Shown piece by piece: positions 55,217 to 63,638 of a stretch of DNA of 64,000 nt; the stretch's first letter is position 1, and each line of letters starts with the position of its first letter. Source of the stretch: a bacterium (GTDB lineage Bacteria; Electryoneota; RPQS01); NCBI GenBank assembly GCA_036504735.1, contig DASXUQ010000001.1, positions 1 to 64,000 of the forward strand. The letters run 5' to 3'. Below the pieces are notes generated by a model. It saw only the letters and a list, made by a program, of their open reading frames with translations, was not told where the DNA came from and made no database searches. Both the position numbers and the translations under genes were made by a program.

Positions 55217-55864
55217 CTATCGGCCAGAACCGGGAGGATCATTGCCGTCCGCGTGGGGCTGGGCCATTCGCCGTACGGGCCAGCGGATTTCCGCCACATC
55301 ATCACTCGGCACCGGTTTGGCGCGCGTACCGTTCACATAGACTTCCATAAAGGGTCCCGCCGGAGCATAGCCCCGGGAGAAGATCCACTTTCCTAAAGAA
55401 TCGCGTAGCGCGGCACGGTCATCCAGAGATCCTTGATGCCGCACCACCGCCGAGGTTGTGGCAGGCAGCCGCTCAATGGTGACCAGGTTTTTGCCTCCGG
55501 CGTTTTCCGCCACCGGATAGCCGATCTTACACGTCATGTTCTGCGGCGGCGTGGTTTGCGGGTCTTCATTGAACACCACAAAGCTCGGGCCGGCGGGGCG
55601 GCCTCCCTCTTTCATCCAGCGCGCCAGCTTCTCATATCCATTGGTCAACATTATCTCTACGGCTTGCCTCACACCGCTTGCGCCAGCCGCCCAGCCATGT
55701 TTCGGAACATAATCCGCCGCCCTTACGGTGACGGTCGCCGCCGTCAAAGGCGGCACCGCGCGGATCACCATTTCGCCGATGCTGCTGGGTCTAACCTGCT
55801 CTTCGGCCTGAGCCACTCCCATAAACAACAAGATAACCACCGAAACCATCCACCACCACTTCAT
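55217..55864 (-). CDS. Exported GyrI-like effector-binding-domain protein
   Basis: 215 residues from the ATG at 55864 (GGAG upstream; an in-frame start at 55903 would precede the signal peptide). Signal peptide MKWWWMVSVVILLFMGVAQA, then a single domain with AVEIMLTNGYEKLARWM, PAGPSFVVFNED, CKIGYPVAENAGG and FMEVYVNGTR, the layout of GyrI-like/AraC effector-binding domains, which normally sit in the cytoplasm. Paralogous to the next gene. A ligand-binding role in the periplasm is inferred. Confidence 0.75.
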   Translation of the reverse strand: MKWWWMVSVVILLFMGVAQAEEQVRPSSIGEMVIRAVPPLTAATVTVRAADYVPKHGWAAGASGVRQAVEIMLTNGYEKLARWMKEGGRPAGPSFVVFNEDPQTTPPQNMTCKIGYPVAENAGGKNLVTIERLPATTSAVVRHQGSLDDRAALRDSLGKWIFSRGYAPAGPFMEVYVNGTRAKPVPSDDVAEIRWPVRRMAQPHADGNDPPGSGR

Positions 55865-55915
55865 GCACCACTCCGGTTTGAATAAATAGACACCTCTATT
55901 CAACGCAATAAAGGC

Positions 55916-55945
55916 AAAAACCGATCCTGTGACAGACCGGTTTTT
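55916..55945 (-). terminator. Rho-independent terminator
   Basis: AAAAACCG pairs with CGGTTTTT around an inner CTG/CAG stem, 30 bases past the stop of the second GyrI-like gene; a T run follows on the minus strand. Confidence 0.7.
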
Positions 55946-55975
55946 GATTCAACAGACCCGAATGTCGTAATAGTC

Positions 55976-56764
55976 TTACTTGTTGCCGCCTGTAGCCTTA
56001 GGAGCCTCAGCCGCCTTGGGGGCCGCTGCTGCTTTCGGAGTTTCGGGAGTCTTGGGTGCCTCTGCGGCCTTGGGAGCGTCCGGAGCCATCGGCGCTTCGC
56101 CGACCTTCGTCTTGTCGCTCTTCGGCGCGGGTGCGTCCGCCTTCGTTACCGGGAAGCGAACCTCGGTCAAATACTCTTCCGGCTTCACCTTGTCGTGCTC
56201 GCTCTTCAGATAGATTTCCATCGGAGGACCGGCAAACTGGTAGCCGTGCTCGGGAATCCACTTCATCAGCGCGCCGTACACATCCATGCTGCCCTCATAC
56301 GGACCGGCAAACTGCACCACAGCCGCCTGCATTTCCGGAAACTCTTCGAGCTTCACGGCATCGGTAACCTTAGCATCCTTCGTTGTGGGGAAGCCAACTT
56401 TGCAGGTCAGATCCTTGGCAGCAACCTTCGTCGGATCTTCGAAATAGATTCCGAAGCTGGGGCCGGTGGGCTTGCCGCCTGCCGCCATCCATGCACCGAG
56501 CTTGCCGTAAGCATCCGGCATCATCACCTTCCATGCCTGCTCCGCACCTTCCATACCGGTCTTGTAGCCGTCCTTCGGAGCATGATCCGTCGCCTTTTCC
56601 ATCACGGTCACTGCTGTCATCGCGGGAATGGTCTTCACACTGATCTCGCCAACCATAGCCGTCTTCGCCTTCGGTGCCGCGGGCATCGCCTTCTTCTCGC
56701 CCGTCTGTGCCAACACCATTGCCGCCGACAGCAGCAACACAACCCCTACCAGTAACCGTCGCAT
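55976..56764 (-). CDS. Exported GyrI-like protein with Ala/Pro/Lys tail
   Basis: 262 residues. Signal peptide MRRLLVGVVLLLSAAMVLAQ; GyrI-like domain about 36-210 (MPDAYGKLGAWMAAGGKPTG, SFGIYFEDP, CKVGFPTTKDA, FPEMQAAVVQFAGPYEG, PPMEIYL); then some 45 residues of KAAEAPKTPETPK-type low complexity, similar to the tail of the exported carbonic anhydrase at 10408. SD AGGAGAAA is visible nine bases upstream. Function unknown; probably periplasmic ligand binding. Confidence 0.77.
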   Translation of the reverse strand: MRRLLVGVVLLLSAAMVLAQTGEKKAMPAAPKAKTAMVGEISVKTIPAMTAVTVMEKATDHAPKDGYKTGMEGAEQAWKVMMPDAYGKLGAWMAAGGKPTGPSFGIYFEDPTKVAAKDLTCKVGFPTTKDAKVTDAVKLEEFPEMQAAVVQFAGPYEGSMDVYGALMKWIPEHGYQFAGPPMEIYLKSEHDKVKPEEYLTEVRFPVTKADAPAPKSDKTKVGEAPMAPDAPKAAEAPKTPETPKAAAAPKAAEAPKATGGNK

Positions 56765-56875
56765 GTGCGTTTCTCCTTGATATATGTTAAGAACAATCTA
56801 AAGCGGATCCATCCGAACCCGCCTGTCCTGAAATCCTGTTTCCATCACCACTCCGCAAGCATCTCGCGTTCACAC

Positions 56876-56940
56876 TGTAGGGGCGGGTTAAGCTGAAGGA
56901 TTAAGCAACCAAGAGACGGTGACACGCGCAACCCGCCCGC
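56876..56940 (+). repeat. CCCCTAC-bounded element, full copy (forward)
   Basis: Starts TGTAGGGGCGGGTTAAGC and ends CGCGCAACCCGCCCGC; the ends are inverse to those at 14080-14144 while the centre differs. The remaining bases of 56765-57000 hold no gene. Confidence 0.75.
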
Positions 56941-56984
56941 TGAACATGAACCGCCATCGCAGTATCGAGCCGGGCAGATTGCCC

Positions 56985-57013
56985 CTTCATCCTTCCGCCT
57001 TCATCCTTCATCC
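56985..57013. repeat. GGATGAAGG repeat, copy 3 (inverse, overlapping the mutY stop)
   Basis: The reverse strand shares 22 consecutive bases with 4935-4956; units are shifted relative to copies 1 and 2. It supplies the last codons and stop of mutY. Confidence 0.75.
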
Positions 57014-58116
57014 CTGAGCTTTTCAATCACCACCCGGTCCGCCTTAGGAAAGGCAAACTGCGATAGCTCGTCCGGCGTCACCCAGCGGTAATCGGCTATC
57101 CCCAGCTTCTTAATCCGTCCCGCCATCGGCCTGCACTTGAAGACATGCAGCGTAATCCTGAAATGGGAATAGGCATGCTTGACGCGCGCGAACAATTTGC
57201 CCACACGGATCCGTATCCCCAACTCTTCTTCAATCTCCCGCGCCACACACTCTTCGAGAGTCTCTCCCGCATCCAGCTTGCCCCCGGGAAATTCCCATAA
57301 CCCGCCGAGCATGGCTTCCAGCGGGCGCTGGGTAATCAGAATCTTACCGTTCTTCTCGATGATGGCCGCGCCGATGTCATAGTGCGGAACCGACTTCTTC
57401 GGCGCCTTGCGCGGCAGCACCGTCACATCGGACAGTGTCCGGTAGGCACAGCACTCGCTCTTCAGCGGACACTCCTCGCACAGCGCGCGGCGCGGCATGC
57501 AGAGCGTCGCGCCGATTTCCATCATCGCCTGATTCAAATCTCCCGGCTTCAGCTTCTGCTCTGCGGCACTCTGCATAATCGCGCTCGCCGCCGTTTTCAA
57601 TCGCTTGGCCGCCGCAGGGCTCTTGATAATCCGCTTTTCGCCCAGCACTCGGGCCAGTACCCGCTCCACATTGCCATCGATTACGGGCACCGCTTCCCCG
57701 AAAGCAATCGAGGCAATTGCCGCTGCGGTATACGGCCCCACACCGGGCAGTTGCTGTAGTCCTTCAGCAGTATCAGGAAATTCTCCGCGCTCCGCAATCA
57801 ACTTCGCCGCGCGGTGCAGATGGCGGGCGCGTGCATAGTAGCCGCAGCCTTCCCATGCCTTCAGCACAGCATCGATTGGCGCGGCGGCCAGCGCCTCCAC
57901 GGTGGGAAATGCGGTCAGAAAACGCAAAAAATAAGGCCGAACCGTTTCGACCTGAGTTTGCTGCAAAAGGATTTCGCTGATCCAGATCGCATACGGATGA
58001 TGGGTGCGCCGCCACGGCAGGTCGCGTTGCTGACGCTGATACCAGCGGACAAGGGTCTTCACGGCGACGGCGGTCAGCGGCGGAGAGATGCGCGAGGATC
58101 GGGAGGGTATGGGCAC
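57001..58116 (-). CDS. mutY: A/G-specific adenine glycosylase MutY
   Basis: 371 residues. Catalytic Glu in ILLQQTQVETV, helix-hairpin-helix with LPGVGPYTAAAIASIAFG, catalytic Asp in VIDGNVERV, and the [4Fe-4S] ligands as C-x6-C-x2-C-x5-C (CMPRRALCEECPLKSEC). The C-terminal NUDIX-like domain that reads 8-oxoG follows (GGLWEFPGGKLDAGE). Removes adenine mispaired with 8-oxoguanine. The last residues are encoded by an interspersed repeat. Third gene of a tight minus-strand unit. Confidence 0.96.
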   Translation of the reverse strand: MPIPSRSSRISPPLTAVAVKTLVRWYQRQQRDLPWRRTHHPYAIWISEILLQQTQVETVRPYFLRFLTAFPTVEALAAAPIDAVLKAWEGCGYYARARHLHRAAKLIAERGEFPDTAEGLQQLPGVGPYTAAAIASIAFGEAVPVIDGNVERVLARVLGEKRIIKSPAAAKRLKTAASAIMQSAAEQKLKPGDLNQAMMEIGATLCMPRRALCEECPLKSECCAYRTLSDVTVLPRKAPKKSVPHYDIGAAIIEKNGKILITQRPLEAMLGGLWEFPGGKLDAGETLEECVAREIEEELGIRIRVGKLFARVKHAYSHFRITLHVFKCRPMAGRIKKLGIADYRWVTPDELSQFAFPKADRVVIEKLRDEG

Positions 58117-58126
58117 AGCAGGCAGG

Positions 58127-58660
58127 TTAATTAAGAGAGGTCTTGCCGAGATCCAGATCCAACAGCAGCTTTACTGTCTCTGACACCGGATCCACCGCTT
58201 CCCCTGCGTTTTTGTCCGGACTGAGCGGCCAGGATTGGACCTCGCCCGAGCCATCCAGCCAGATACGCATCAGTTGGCGGTCGGTTACGGCCACCACGCT
58301 GCGGCCTTCAACGGACTTCTGCGACTGCGACCGGCGCAGCAACTGGTAGCCGGCAATCGCGCCGAATACCACCAGCCACACCAGCATCAAAGGAATCGCC
58401 GTGCGCGAGACTAAGGCGAACGCCGTTCCGGTCACCAGCACAAACGGCGTGATCAGCATCATGGTTTTGAGCATCACATACTGCCGGGCCTGCTTACGGC
58501 TGCGCACCGCGGGCCAGTCCGACAGTTCGACCACATATTCTCCCGGCGAGAGCCGTGTCTGCAGGATCTCCAGCAATTCGCCGGCATCCTTGTGGACGGC
58601 CAGGTACTCTTTGGGAGTCAGTTCGCCGCGCGAATATTTTTGTAGAGTCGTTAAATCCAC
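58127..58660 (-). CDS. Uncharacterised membrane protein
   Basis: 177 residues. An N-terminal helical part (ELTPKEYLAVHKDAGELLEI) precedes two adjacent transmembrane segments (about 66-86 and 89-107: MLITPFVLVTGTAFAL, IPLMLVWLVVFGAIAG), then a cytoplasmic strand-rich domain (VVAVTDRQLMRIWLDGSGEV) somewhat like bacterial PH-type domains. No family assigned. Overlaps the upstream methyltransferase gene by ten bases and precedes mutY by ten. Confidence 0.75.
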   Translation of the reverse strand: MDLTTLQKYSRGELTPKEYLAVHKDAGELLEILQTRLSPGEYVVELSDWPAVRSRKQARQYVMLKTMMLITPFVLVTGTAFALVSRTAIPLMLVWLVVFGAIAGYQLLRRSQSQKSVEGRSVVAVTDRQLMRIWLDGSGEVQSWPLSPDKNAGEAVDPVSETVKLLLDLDLGKTSLN

Positions 58661-59427
58661 GGTTTGCTTTCCAGCACGTTCCGCCGCCCGCCAAACCGCG
58701 GGAAAATCATCGGCGTCGAGTTCCGGTAATCTTGATAGGAAGGATAGTTGCGGATCAGATCCCGCTCCTCCCAGATCGTCGCAATCAGGCCGTAAGCGGT
58801 CATCACTGTGGCAAACAGGGCATGGCCCACCGTCATGAGAGGCGAGGCCCAGAAGACAATGAATAAGCCCAGCATGATCGGATGCCGCATCCAGTGATAT
58901 GGCCCCAAGACCTGAATTTCCAACGGCTTATATGGAACGCCTTGGAAGTACGCATACACATGGCGGAATCCCCACATGTCCCAGGGATTAATCAGGTGCG
59001 AAGACCACAGCACGAGCCCCCAGCCCGCGAGGAAAAGTATCCGAATCGACCATATGGCAATCGGCTGCTCCGTCTGCCAGATTACCGCTCCAATAGGGCG
59101 CCACTGCCAGAAGAGCAGAGCGTAAGCCACTGCGACGAGCAGGACATAGGTGCTCCGCTCCAAATGCTCCGGGATGATTCTCCGCCAGAAAGCCTTGAAC
59201 CAGGGCCGGGCCATCACACTGTGCTGCAAGCCAAACAGCCCTAAGAGCACAATATCAATGACTAAAGCAGCAAAAAGGGAATCCCCTTCCCGCCCAATCG
59301 AGTCTACAGTTTTGGGCAAGAGGAAATTTCCCACAAAAGCTATTTGGCAGGCGGAGATTACGGCGCCGGCCGCAAGAGCCAACAATCCGTAGAGTAGCGC
59401 GAAGGTGCGGGTCAAAGTGTGGTACAA
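58651..59427 (-). CDS. MddA/NnrU-like membrane methyltransferase
   Basis: 258 residues with about six hydrophobic segments. GNFLLPKTVDS, FGLQHSVMARPWFK, HLERSTYVLLVAVAYALLFW, INPWDMWGFRHVY and the C-terminal MRHPIMLGLFIVFW with EERDL match the NnrU/isoprenylcysteine-methyltransferase-like proteins, particularly methanethiol S-methyltransferase MddA, which makes dimethyl sulfide from methanethiol and SAM. The activity is inferred from resemblance only; a generic lipid or thiol methyltransferase is the alternative. Confidence 0.75.
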   Translation of the reverse strand: MYHTLTRTFALLYGLLALAAGAVISACQIAFVGNFLLPKTVDSIGREGDSLFAALVIDIVLLGLFGLQHSVMARPWFKAFWRRIIPEHLERSTYVLLVAVAYALLFWQWRPIGAVIWQTEQPIAIWSIRILFLAGWGLVLWSSHLINPWDMWGFRHVYAYFQGVPYKPLEIQVLGPYHWMRHPIMLGLFIVFWASPLMTVGHALFATVMTAYGLIATIWEERDLIRNYPSYQDYRNSTPMIFPRFGGRRNVLESKPWI

Positions 59428-59609
59428 AAGCAGGGCATAACGTTCAGAAACAATATACTAAACTCTCCGAAGTGTTGCAAGACAAGAGTGAAACCCTCTG
59501 TTCCTCTACGCATTTGGATCTCCTCCGAAGTTGCTTTTTGATAAAGAATCCATATATTTAGAGAACTTGGGACGGTGGATTCCGTCTGTAGAAACTCTGG
59601 AAGGAACGC

Positions 59610-59999
59610 ATGACCCGCTGTAGTGCTGTTCTCTCGATCCTTCTTCTGGCCGCACACCTGTCGCTGGCGCAGACTTTGCCCGATTCTCTGCAGCCCGAAG
59701 CCGACACCATGTTTGTCATTCCTGCCGGACCCGTCGCCGGGACCTTCACCGATCCTGCGCGGCTCGTTGTAGTAGATACGGTCGCCGGCTGGGCAAAGAT
59801 CCAAGTGGAAGGCTGGGTGCCGGTTTCATCGGTCCTTCACCGCATGACCGCACCGCTTTCAGGCCCCGGGCAGGCCCAGCCGCCCAGCGTGAGCAAGGCA
59901 GCGCCGTCCACGCAGTGTGAAGGCCGGACCACCAAAGGCGCGCGCTGTAAGCGCAAGGCCGCAACGGGCTCCCGCTTCTGCTGGCAGCATCAGAAATAA
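59610..59999 (+). CDS. Small exported protein with Cys/His tail
   Basis: 129 residues. Signal peptide MTRCSAVLSILLLAAHLSLAQ; a short SH3-like segment (LVVVDTVAGWAKIQVEGWVP) and a C-terminal C-x9-C-x10-C-x2-H motif (CEGRTTKGARC, FCWQHQ), similar to small Cys/His domains of the DUF5763 type. Zinc binding is plausible but not shown. First gene of a plus-strand run; GGAAGG precedes the ATG. Confidence 0.72.
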   Translation: MTRCSAVLSILLLAAHLSLAQTLPDSLQPEADTMFVIPAGPVAGTFTDPARLVVVDTVAGWAKIQVEGWVPVSSVLHRMTAPLSGPGQAQPPSVSKAAPSTQCEGRTTKGARCKRKAATGSRFCWQHQK

Positions 60000-60033
60000 A
60001 GATTAACTTTTCGCATTCACTATACCTTTGACC

Positions 60034-60621
60034 ATGCACTATTCCGATCTGGTGGCTCACACAGCCTCGCTTTCCGAGGGCCGGCACATCATCTATGACC
60101 TCCCTGAAGGCAAAGTGGAGATTCAGAATGCCGGCGTACGCAATAAAGGGCTCTCGTCGCGTCCTGAATACCGCCTCAACGTGTATCTGGACAACCGCCG
60201 GATCGCACCGCGTCACGGAGATGTGTTTACCGACTACCTGTTGAAGGTGGAAGCCCGCCCGGAGTTGCATCTGCCGCTCACCGAAGCCTGTGAACAGGTC
60301 TGCAACGGCCTCAGCCCGCAAGCCATCATGACCTCCAAACGGCTGCCGCGCTGGTTCGCCGAACCCAGTGACAAGACGTATCCCTTCCAGAAGTCACAGG
60401 ATGAGACCGCCGGACTTCCCACCGAGCTGTTCCTCTGCGCGCTGCAGGTGATAATCCGGGTGTACGAACTCAATGATTACGTTCCCAAGACCGCCGAAGC
60501 CTTTCGCAATGCGTTCCTCGGACTGGAAAAGGGAAAGTCCCATATCGACGTTGCCAAGACTCTTGCCCCGCAGATTCGCCCCGGCAAACGCTACTTCAGC
60601 GGGTTGCTGCGCAAAGCGTGA
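60034..60621 (+). CDS. Uncharacterised cytoplasmic protein
   Basis: 195 residues from the ATG at 60034 (a TTG at 60028 is also possible). No signal peptide, membrane segment or recognised motif; the sequence is a mix of strands and helices (EYRLNVYLDNRRIAP, LFLCALQVIIRVYELND, LAPQIRPGKRYFSGLLRKA). Its stop overlaps the crcB start as GTGA, so it is coupled to the fluoride-channel gene; whether it has a role there is unknown. Confidence 0.7.
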   Translation: MHYSDLVAHTASLSEGRHIIYDLPEGKVEIQNAGVRNKGLSSRPEYRLNVYLDNRRIAPRHGDVFTDYLLKVEARPELHLPLTEACEQVCNGLSPQAIMTSKRLPRWFAEPSDKTYPFQKSQDETAGLPTELFLCALQVIIRVYELNDYVPKTAEAFRNAFLGLEKGKSHIDVAKTLAPQIRPGKRYFSGLLRKA

Positions 60622-61010
60622 GCCGTTTGCCCATGCGTGAAATCTTGCTGGTCGGCACAGGTGGGTTTTTAGGATCGGTAGCCCGCTATGCCGCGGGAGG
60701 TCTGGTCTATCGCATCGTGCGCACTCCGCTGCTGCCGTGGGGCACGCTGGCCGTAAATGTGCTCGGCTGTCTGGCCATTGGCTTTTGCGGCGGCCTGGCC
60801 GAATCGCGGCAACTGTTTTCGCCGGATGCGCGGCTGTTTCTGTTTATCGGAATCTTCGGCGGCTTCACCACCTTCTCGACCTTTGGCTATGAAACCTTCG
60901 CCCTGGCCCGCGACGGCGAGATGCTGCTCGCCGGAAGCAATATCCTGTTGCAGGTCACGTTCGGTCTGGGCGCGGTCTGGGCCGGACAGGTACTCAGCCG
61001 TGTCTTCTGA
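60618..61010 (+). CDS. crcB: Fluoride ion channel CrcB/FluC
   Basis: 130 residues from a GTG overlapping the previous stop; an ATG at 60633 would also give a normal protein. GTGGFLGSVARYAAG, GTLAVNVLGCLAIGF and GIFGGFTTFSTFGYET are the three signature stretches of Fluc channels, with four transmembrane helices; the protein acts as a dual-topology dimer exporting fluoride. No fluoride riboswitch could be seen; the gene is embedded in an operon. Confidence 0.95.
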   Translation: MSRLPMREILLVGTGGFLGSVARYAAGGLVYRIVRTPLLPWGTLAVNVLGCLAIGFCGGLAESRQLFSPDARLFLFIGIFGGFTTFSTFGYETFALARDGEMLLAGSNILLQVTFGLGAVWAGQVLSRVF

Positions 61011-61018
61011 GGTGTTCT

Positions 61019-61378
61019 ATGGTGCTGCCTGAAGAAGGAACCCTGCTGCGGATATTTTTCGGCGAGCATGACCGGCACGACGGAATCCCGCTCTATGAAT
61101 GGATCGTGCGGCGGGCGCGCGAACAGGGACTGGCCGGAGCGACCGTGCTCCGCGGGCTCGAAGGCTTCGGCGCGCACAGCCGCCTGCATACCGCCAAGAT
61201 TTTGCGGCTGTCCACCGATCTGCCCATCGTCGTGGAGATCGTCGACGTCCGCGAGAAGATCGAAGCCTTTCTACCGTTGATTGACGACGCGATTACTGAA
61301 GGAATGGCGACTTTGGAACGAGTACAGATCCGCTTCTACCGCAGCGGCGGCCCCGACCGGGAAGCAAAGGACAGGTGA
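61019..61378 (+). CDS. DUF190 protein associated with CrcB
   Basis: 119 residues. LLRIFFGEHDRHDGIPLYEW, GLAGATVLRGLEGFGAHSRL and TDLPIVVEIVDVREKIEAFL are hallmarks of DUF190, a PII-like fold protein that is very often next to crcB. Presumed accessory or regulator of fluoride export. GAGG lies upstream of the ATG; stop touches the next gene (TGATG). Confidence 0.92.
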   Translation: MVLPEEGTLLRIFFGEHDRHDGIPLYEWIVRRAREQGLAGATVLRGLEGFGAHSRLHTAKILRLSTDLPIVVEIVDVREKIEAFLPLIDDAITEGMATLERVQIRFYRSGGPDREAKDR

Positions 61379-62544
61379 TGACCACTCCCGAACTCGTGGC
61401 GGCTGTGGTCTTCTGGCTGTGCGTCGGAGCGATGTTCCACACGTACGTGCTGTATCCGCTCACCTTGCAGCTCTTTCGGCGCCGCTATGCGACCCCGCCC
61501 GTGATGCCGGAGGATAGCTGGCCGCGCGTGGCCGTGCTCGTCCCCGCTTATAATGAAGAGAAGGTCATCGCCGCCAAGATCGAGAATTGCCTTGCCCTCG
61601 ACTATCCTGCGGACAAACTCGAAATCCTCGTCGGCTCCGACGGCTCGAAAGACCGCACCAATGAGATCGTGCGCAGCTACGGCGATTCCCGCCTGCATCT
61701 GATCGAACTGCCCGGACGCAGCGGCAAGACCGGCGTTCTGAACCGCCTCGTGACCGAGACCGGTGCCGAGATCATTGTCTTCAGCGATGCCAATGTGATG
61801 ATCGAGCCTGCCGCGCTGCGGCTGCTCATCCGTCACTTTGCCGATGACAAAGTCGGCGTGGCCGGCGGCGGCAAATATATTCTGATTCCCGCGGGCGCCG
61901 AAGCCGTGCACGGCGAAGCGCTTTACGGCAACTATGAAAACCGCCTGCGCGCCAAAGAGAGCGCCGTCGGCGGCATGTCCGGCGCGCTGGGCTCGCTGAT
62001 GGCCATGCGGCGTGTGCTCTACCGGCCCTATGCCTCCGGCTCCACCAATGATGATACCGTGCCCTCCATCTGGGCTACGCTGGGCGGTTACCGCAATGTG
62101 TATGATCCCCAGGCCCGCGCCTTCGAAGAATCGGGCCGCAGCGTGAACGAGGAGTTCCGCCGCCGGATCCGCATCGGCGCCGGCAACTTTCAAACCTTAT
62201 TCCGCTACTTCGGCGTGCTGCACCCCCGCTGCGGAATCTGCGCCTACACCTTCTTTTCCCATAAGGTGCTGCGCTGGATCTTCCCCTTCCTGATGCTTGG
62301 CGCGCTGGTCAGCAATCTGTTTCTGTTGTCGGTAGACTTTTACCGCTTTGCCATGGCCGTGCAGGTCATCGGTTATGGCGCGGTGCTGCTCGGCTTCCTG
62401 CTGGATCGCGTCGGGCTGCGCCTGCCGCTGCTGACGGCTCTCTATCATTTCGTGGCGTTGAATATGGCTCTCTTTATTGGCTTTCTCGTCTATGGACGCG
62501 GTATTACCACGAGCGCCTGGGAACCCACCGCTCGCAAAGCATAG
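61378..62544 (+). CDS. Membrane glycosyltransferase family 2
   Basis: 388 residues from the ATG at 61378. A transmembrane anchor (about 10-28), a GT2 domain with VLVPAYNEEKVIAAKIENCL, VGSDGSKDRT, VFSDANVMIEP (the DxN/D metal site) and a later ED-like FEESGRSVNEEFRRRIRIGAG, then three or four C-terminal membrane helices. The QxxRW motif of cellulose-synthase-type enzymes appears altered to RRIRI. Probably builds a surface polysaccharide. Confidence 0.88.
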   Translation: MTTPELVAAVVFWLCVGAMFHTYVLYPLTLQLFRRRYATPPVMPEDSWPRVAVLVPAYNEEKVIAAKIENCLALDYPADKLEILVGSDGSKDRTNEIVRSYGDSRLHLIELPGRSGKTGVLNRLVTETGAEIIVFSDANVMIEPAALRLLIRHFADDKVGVAGGGKYILIPAGAEAVHGEALYGNYENRLRAKESAVGGMSGALGSLMAMRRVLYRPYASGSTNDDTVPSIWATLGGYRNVYDPQARAFEESGRSVNEEFRRRIRIGAGNFQTLFRYFGVLHPRCGICAYTFFSHKVLRWIFPFLMLGALVSNLFLLSVDFYRFAMAVQVIGYGAVLLGFLLDRVGLRLPLLTALYHFVALNMALFIGFLVYGRGITTSAWEPTARKA

Positions 62545-62558
62545 TCAAGGCCTTACTC

Positions 62559-62771
62559 ATGAAGTTTTCCCGTGCGTTGATCCTCTCGATCATCATCACG
62601 CTCGTGCTCACGCTGCTCCTGCAATTCGTGTTCGGCGCGATGGCTTTCGGTCTGTTCCTCTTTTTGCCGCTGAGCTTCTTCTGGGTCCACAACCACAACA
62701 AACGTGGACCCAAGCCCCCGGGGCAAAACCCGACCGCCGGCCCGCCCTCCACGCCGATTGAGCCCCGCTGA
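62559..62771 (+). CDS. Small membrane protein
   Basis: 70 residues: one long or two short transmembrane helices (about 5-43) then HNHNKRGPKPPGQNP and a proline-rich tail. No family recognised. It lies 14 bases after the glycosyltransferase gene and is probably co-transcribed. Confidence 0.6.
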   Translation: MKFSRALILSIIITLVLTLLLQFVFGAMAFGLFLFLPLSFFWVHNHNKRGPKPPGQNPTAGPPSTPIEPR

Positions 62772-62819
62772 GCCGGCCTCCACTCCAAGTCTCACCAACA
62801 TTCTTCTGAACCGGATACT

Positions 62820-63638
62820 ATGACGGCAAAATCCCTCACCACCTTTGCGGAGCGCCCCGAGCGGCAGTTCCGCAAAGTGGTCTGCATTATGCCCGCGTAC
62901 AACGCGGAAACCACTCTCGAGAAAACCTTCCGCTCGATCCCCGAAGGCTGCGTGGACGAATTCATTCTCACCGATGATTGCAGCCGGGACCACACCGCCG
63001 AGTTGGCGGAGAGTCTCGGCATCCGCGTCATTCGCCATAAGGTGAATGGCGGCTACGGCGCCAATCAGAAGACCTGCTACGACGCCGCGCTGGAATCCGG
63101 CGCCGATGTGGTCGTCATGGTGCATCCCGACTATCAGTATGATGGCCGCATCACTCCCGCCGTCATCAGTCTGCTGGCCACCGGCAACTGCGACATGATT
63201 CTCGGATCGCGCATCCGCACCCGCAACGAGACCCTCGAAGGTGGCATGCCCATCTATAAGTACCTGAGCAACCGCGCGCTGACCATGTTCGAGAATATCA
63301 TGCTCGGGCAGAACCTCGGCGATTTTCACAGCGGCTACCGGGCCTACACGCGCGAGGTGCTGGCGAAGATCAATTACCACGCCAACTCCGACGATTTCGT
63401 GTTCGACACCGAGTTTCTGGCACAGGCCGCCTATCACGGCTTCCGCATCGGTGATGTGCCCATTCCCACCCGCTATTTCGACGAAGCGTCTTCCATCAAC
63501 TTCCGCCGCAGCGCCAAGTACGGACTGCAAACCATCGGCGTGATGTTCAAATATCATTTGCAGAAGATGGGCCTGCTTCGCAGCCCGCTGTTTATGGGCG
63601 CGCCGCAGCCTGCCCTTCAGGGAGCAGGACAACGGTGA
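62820..63638 (+). CDS. Glycosyltransferase family 2, dolichyl-phosphate-mannose-synthase-like
   Basis: 272 residues. CIMPAYNAETTLEKTFRSIP, LTDDCSRDHTAEL, GGYGANQKTCYDAALESGAD, MVHPDYQYD and LGSRIRTR follow the GT2/DPM1-like order, and GDFHSGYRAYTREVL is the late conserved block. No membrane helices. Likely transfers a sugar to a polyprenyl phosphate, which would supply GT39-type enzymes. Its stop overlaps the last, partial gene as GTGA. Confidence 0.9.
   Translation: MTAKSLTTFAERPERQFRKVVCIMPAYNAETTLEKTFRSIPEGCVDEFILTDDCSRDHTAELAESLGIRVIRHKVNGGYGANQKTCYDAALESGADVVVMVHPDYQYDGRITPAVISLLATGNCDMILGSRIRTRNETLEGGMPIYKYLSNRALTMFENIMLGQNLGDFHSGYRAYTREVLAKINYHANSDDFVFDTEFLAQAAYHGFRIGDVPIPTRYFDEASSINFRRSAKYGLQTIGVMFKYHLQKMGLLRSPLFMGAPQPALQGAGQR

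Noticed and set aside
60500-60620. Fluoride riboswitch before crcB
   Set aside because: The upstream sequence is coding and overlaps the crcB start; no riboswitch-like pseudoknot pattern seen.
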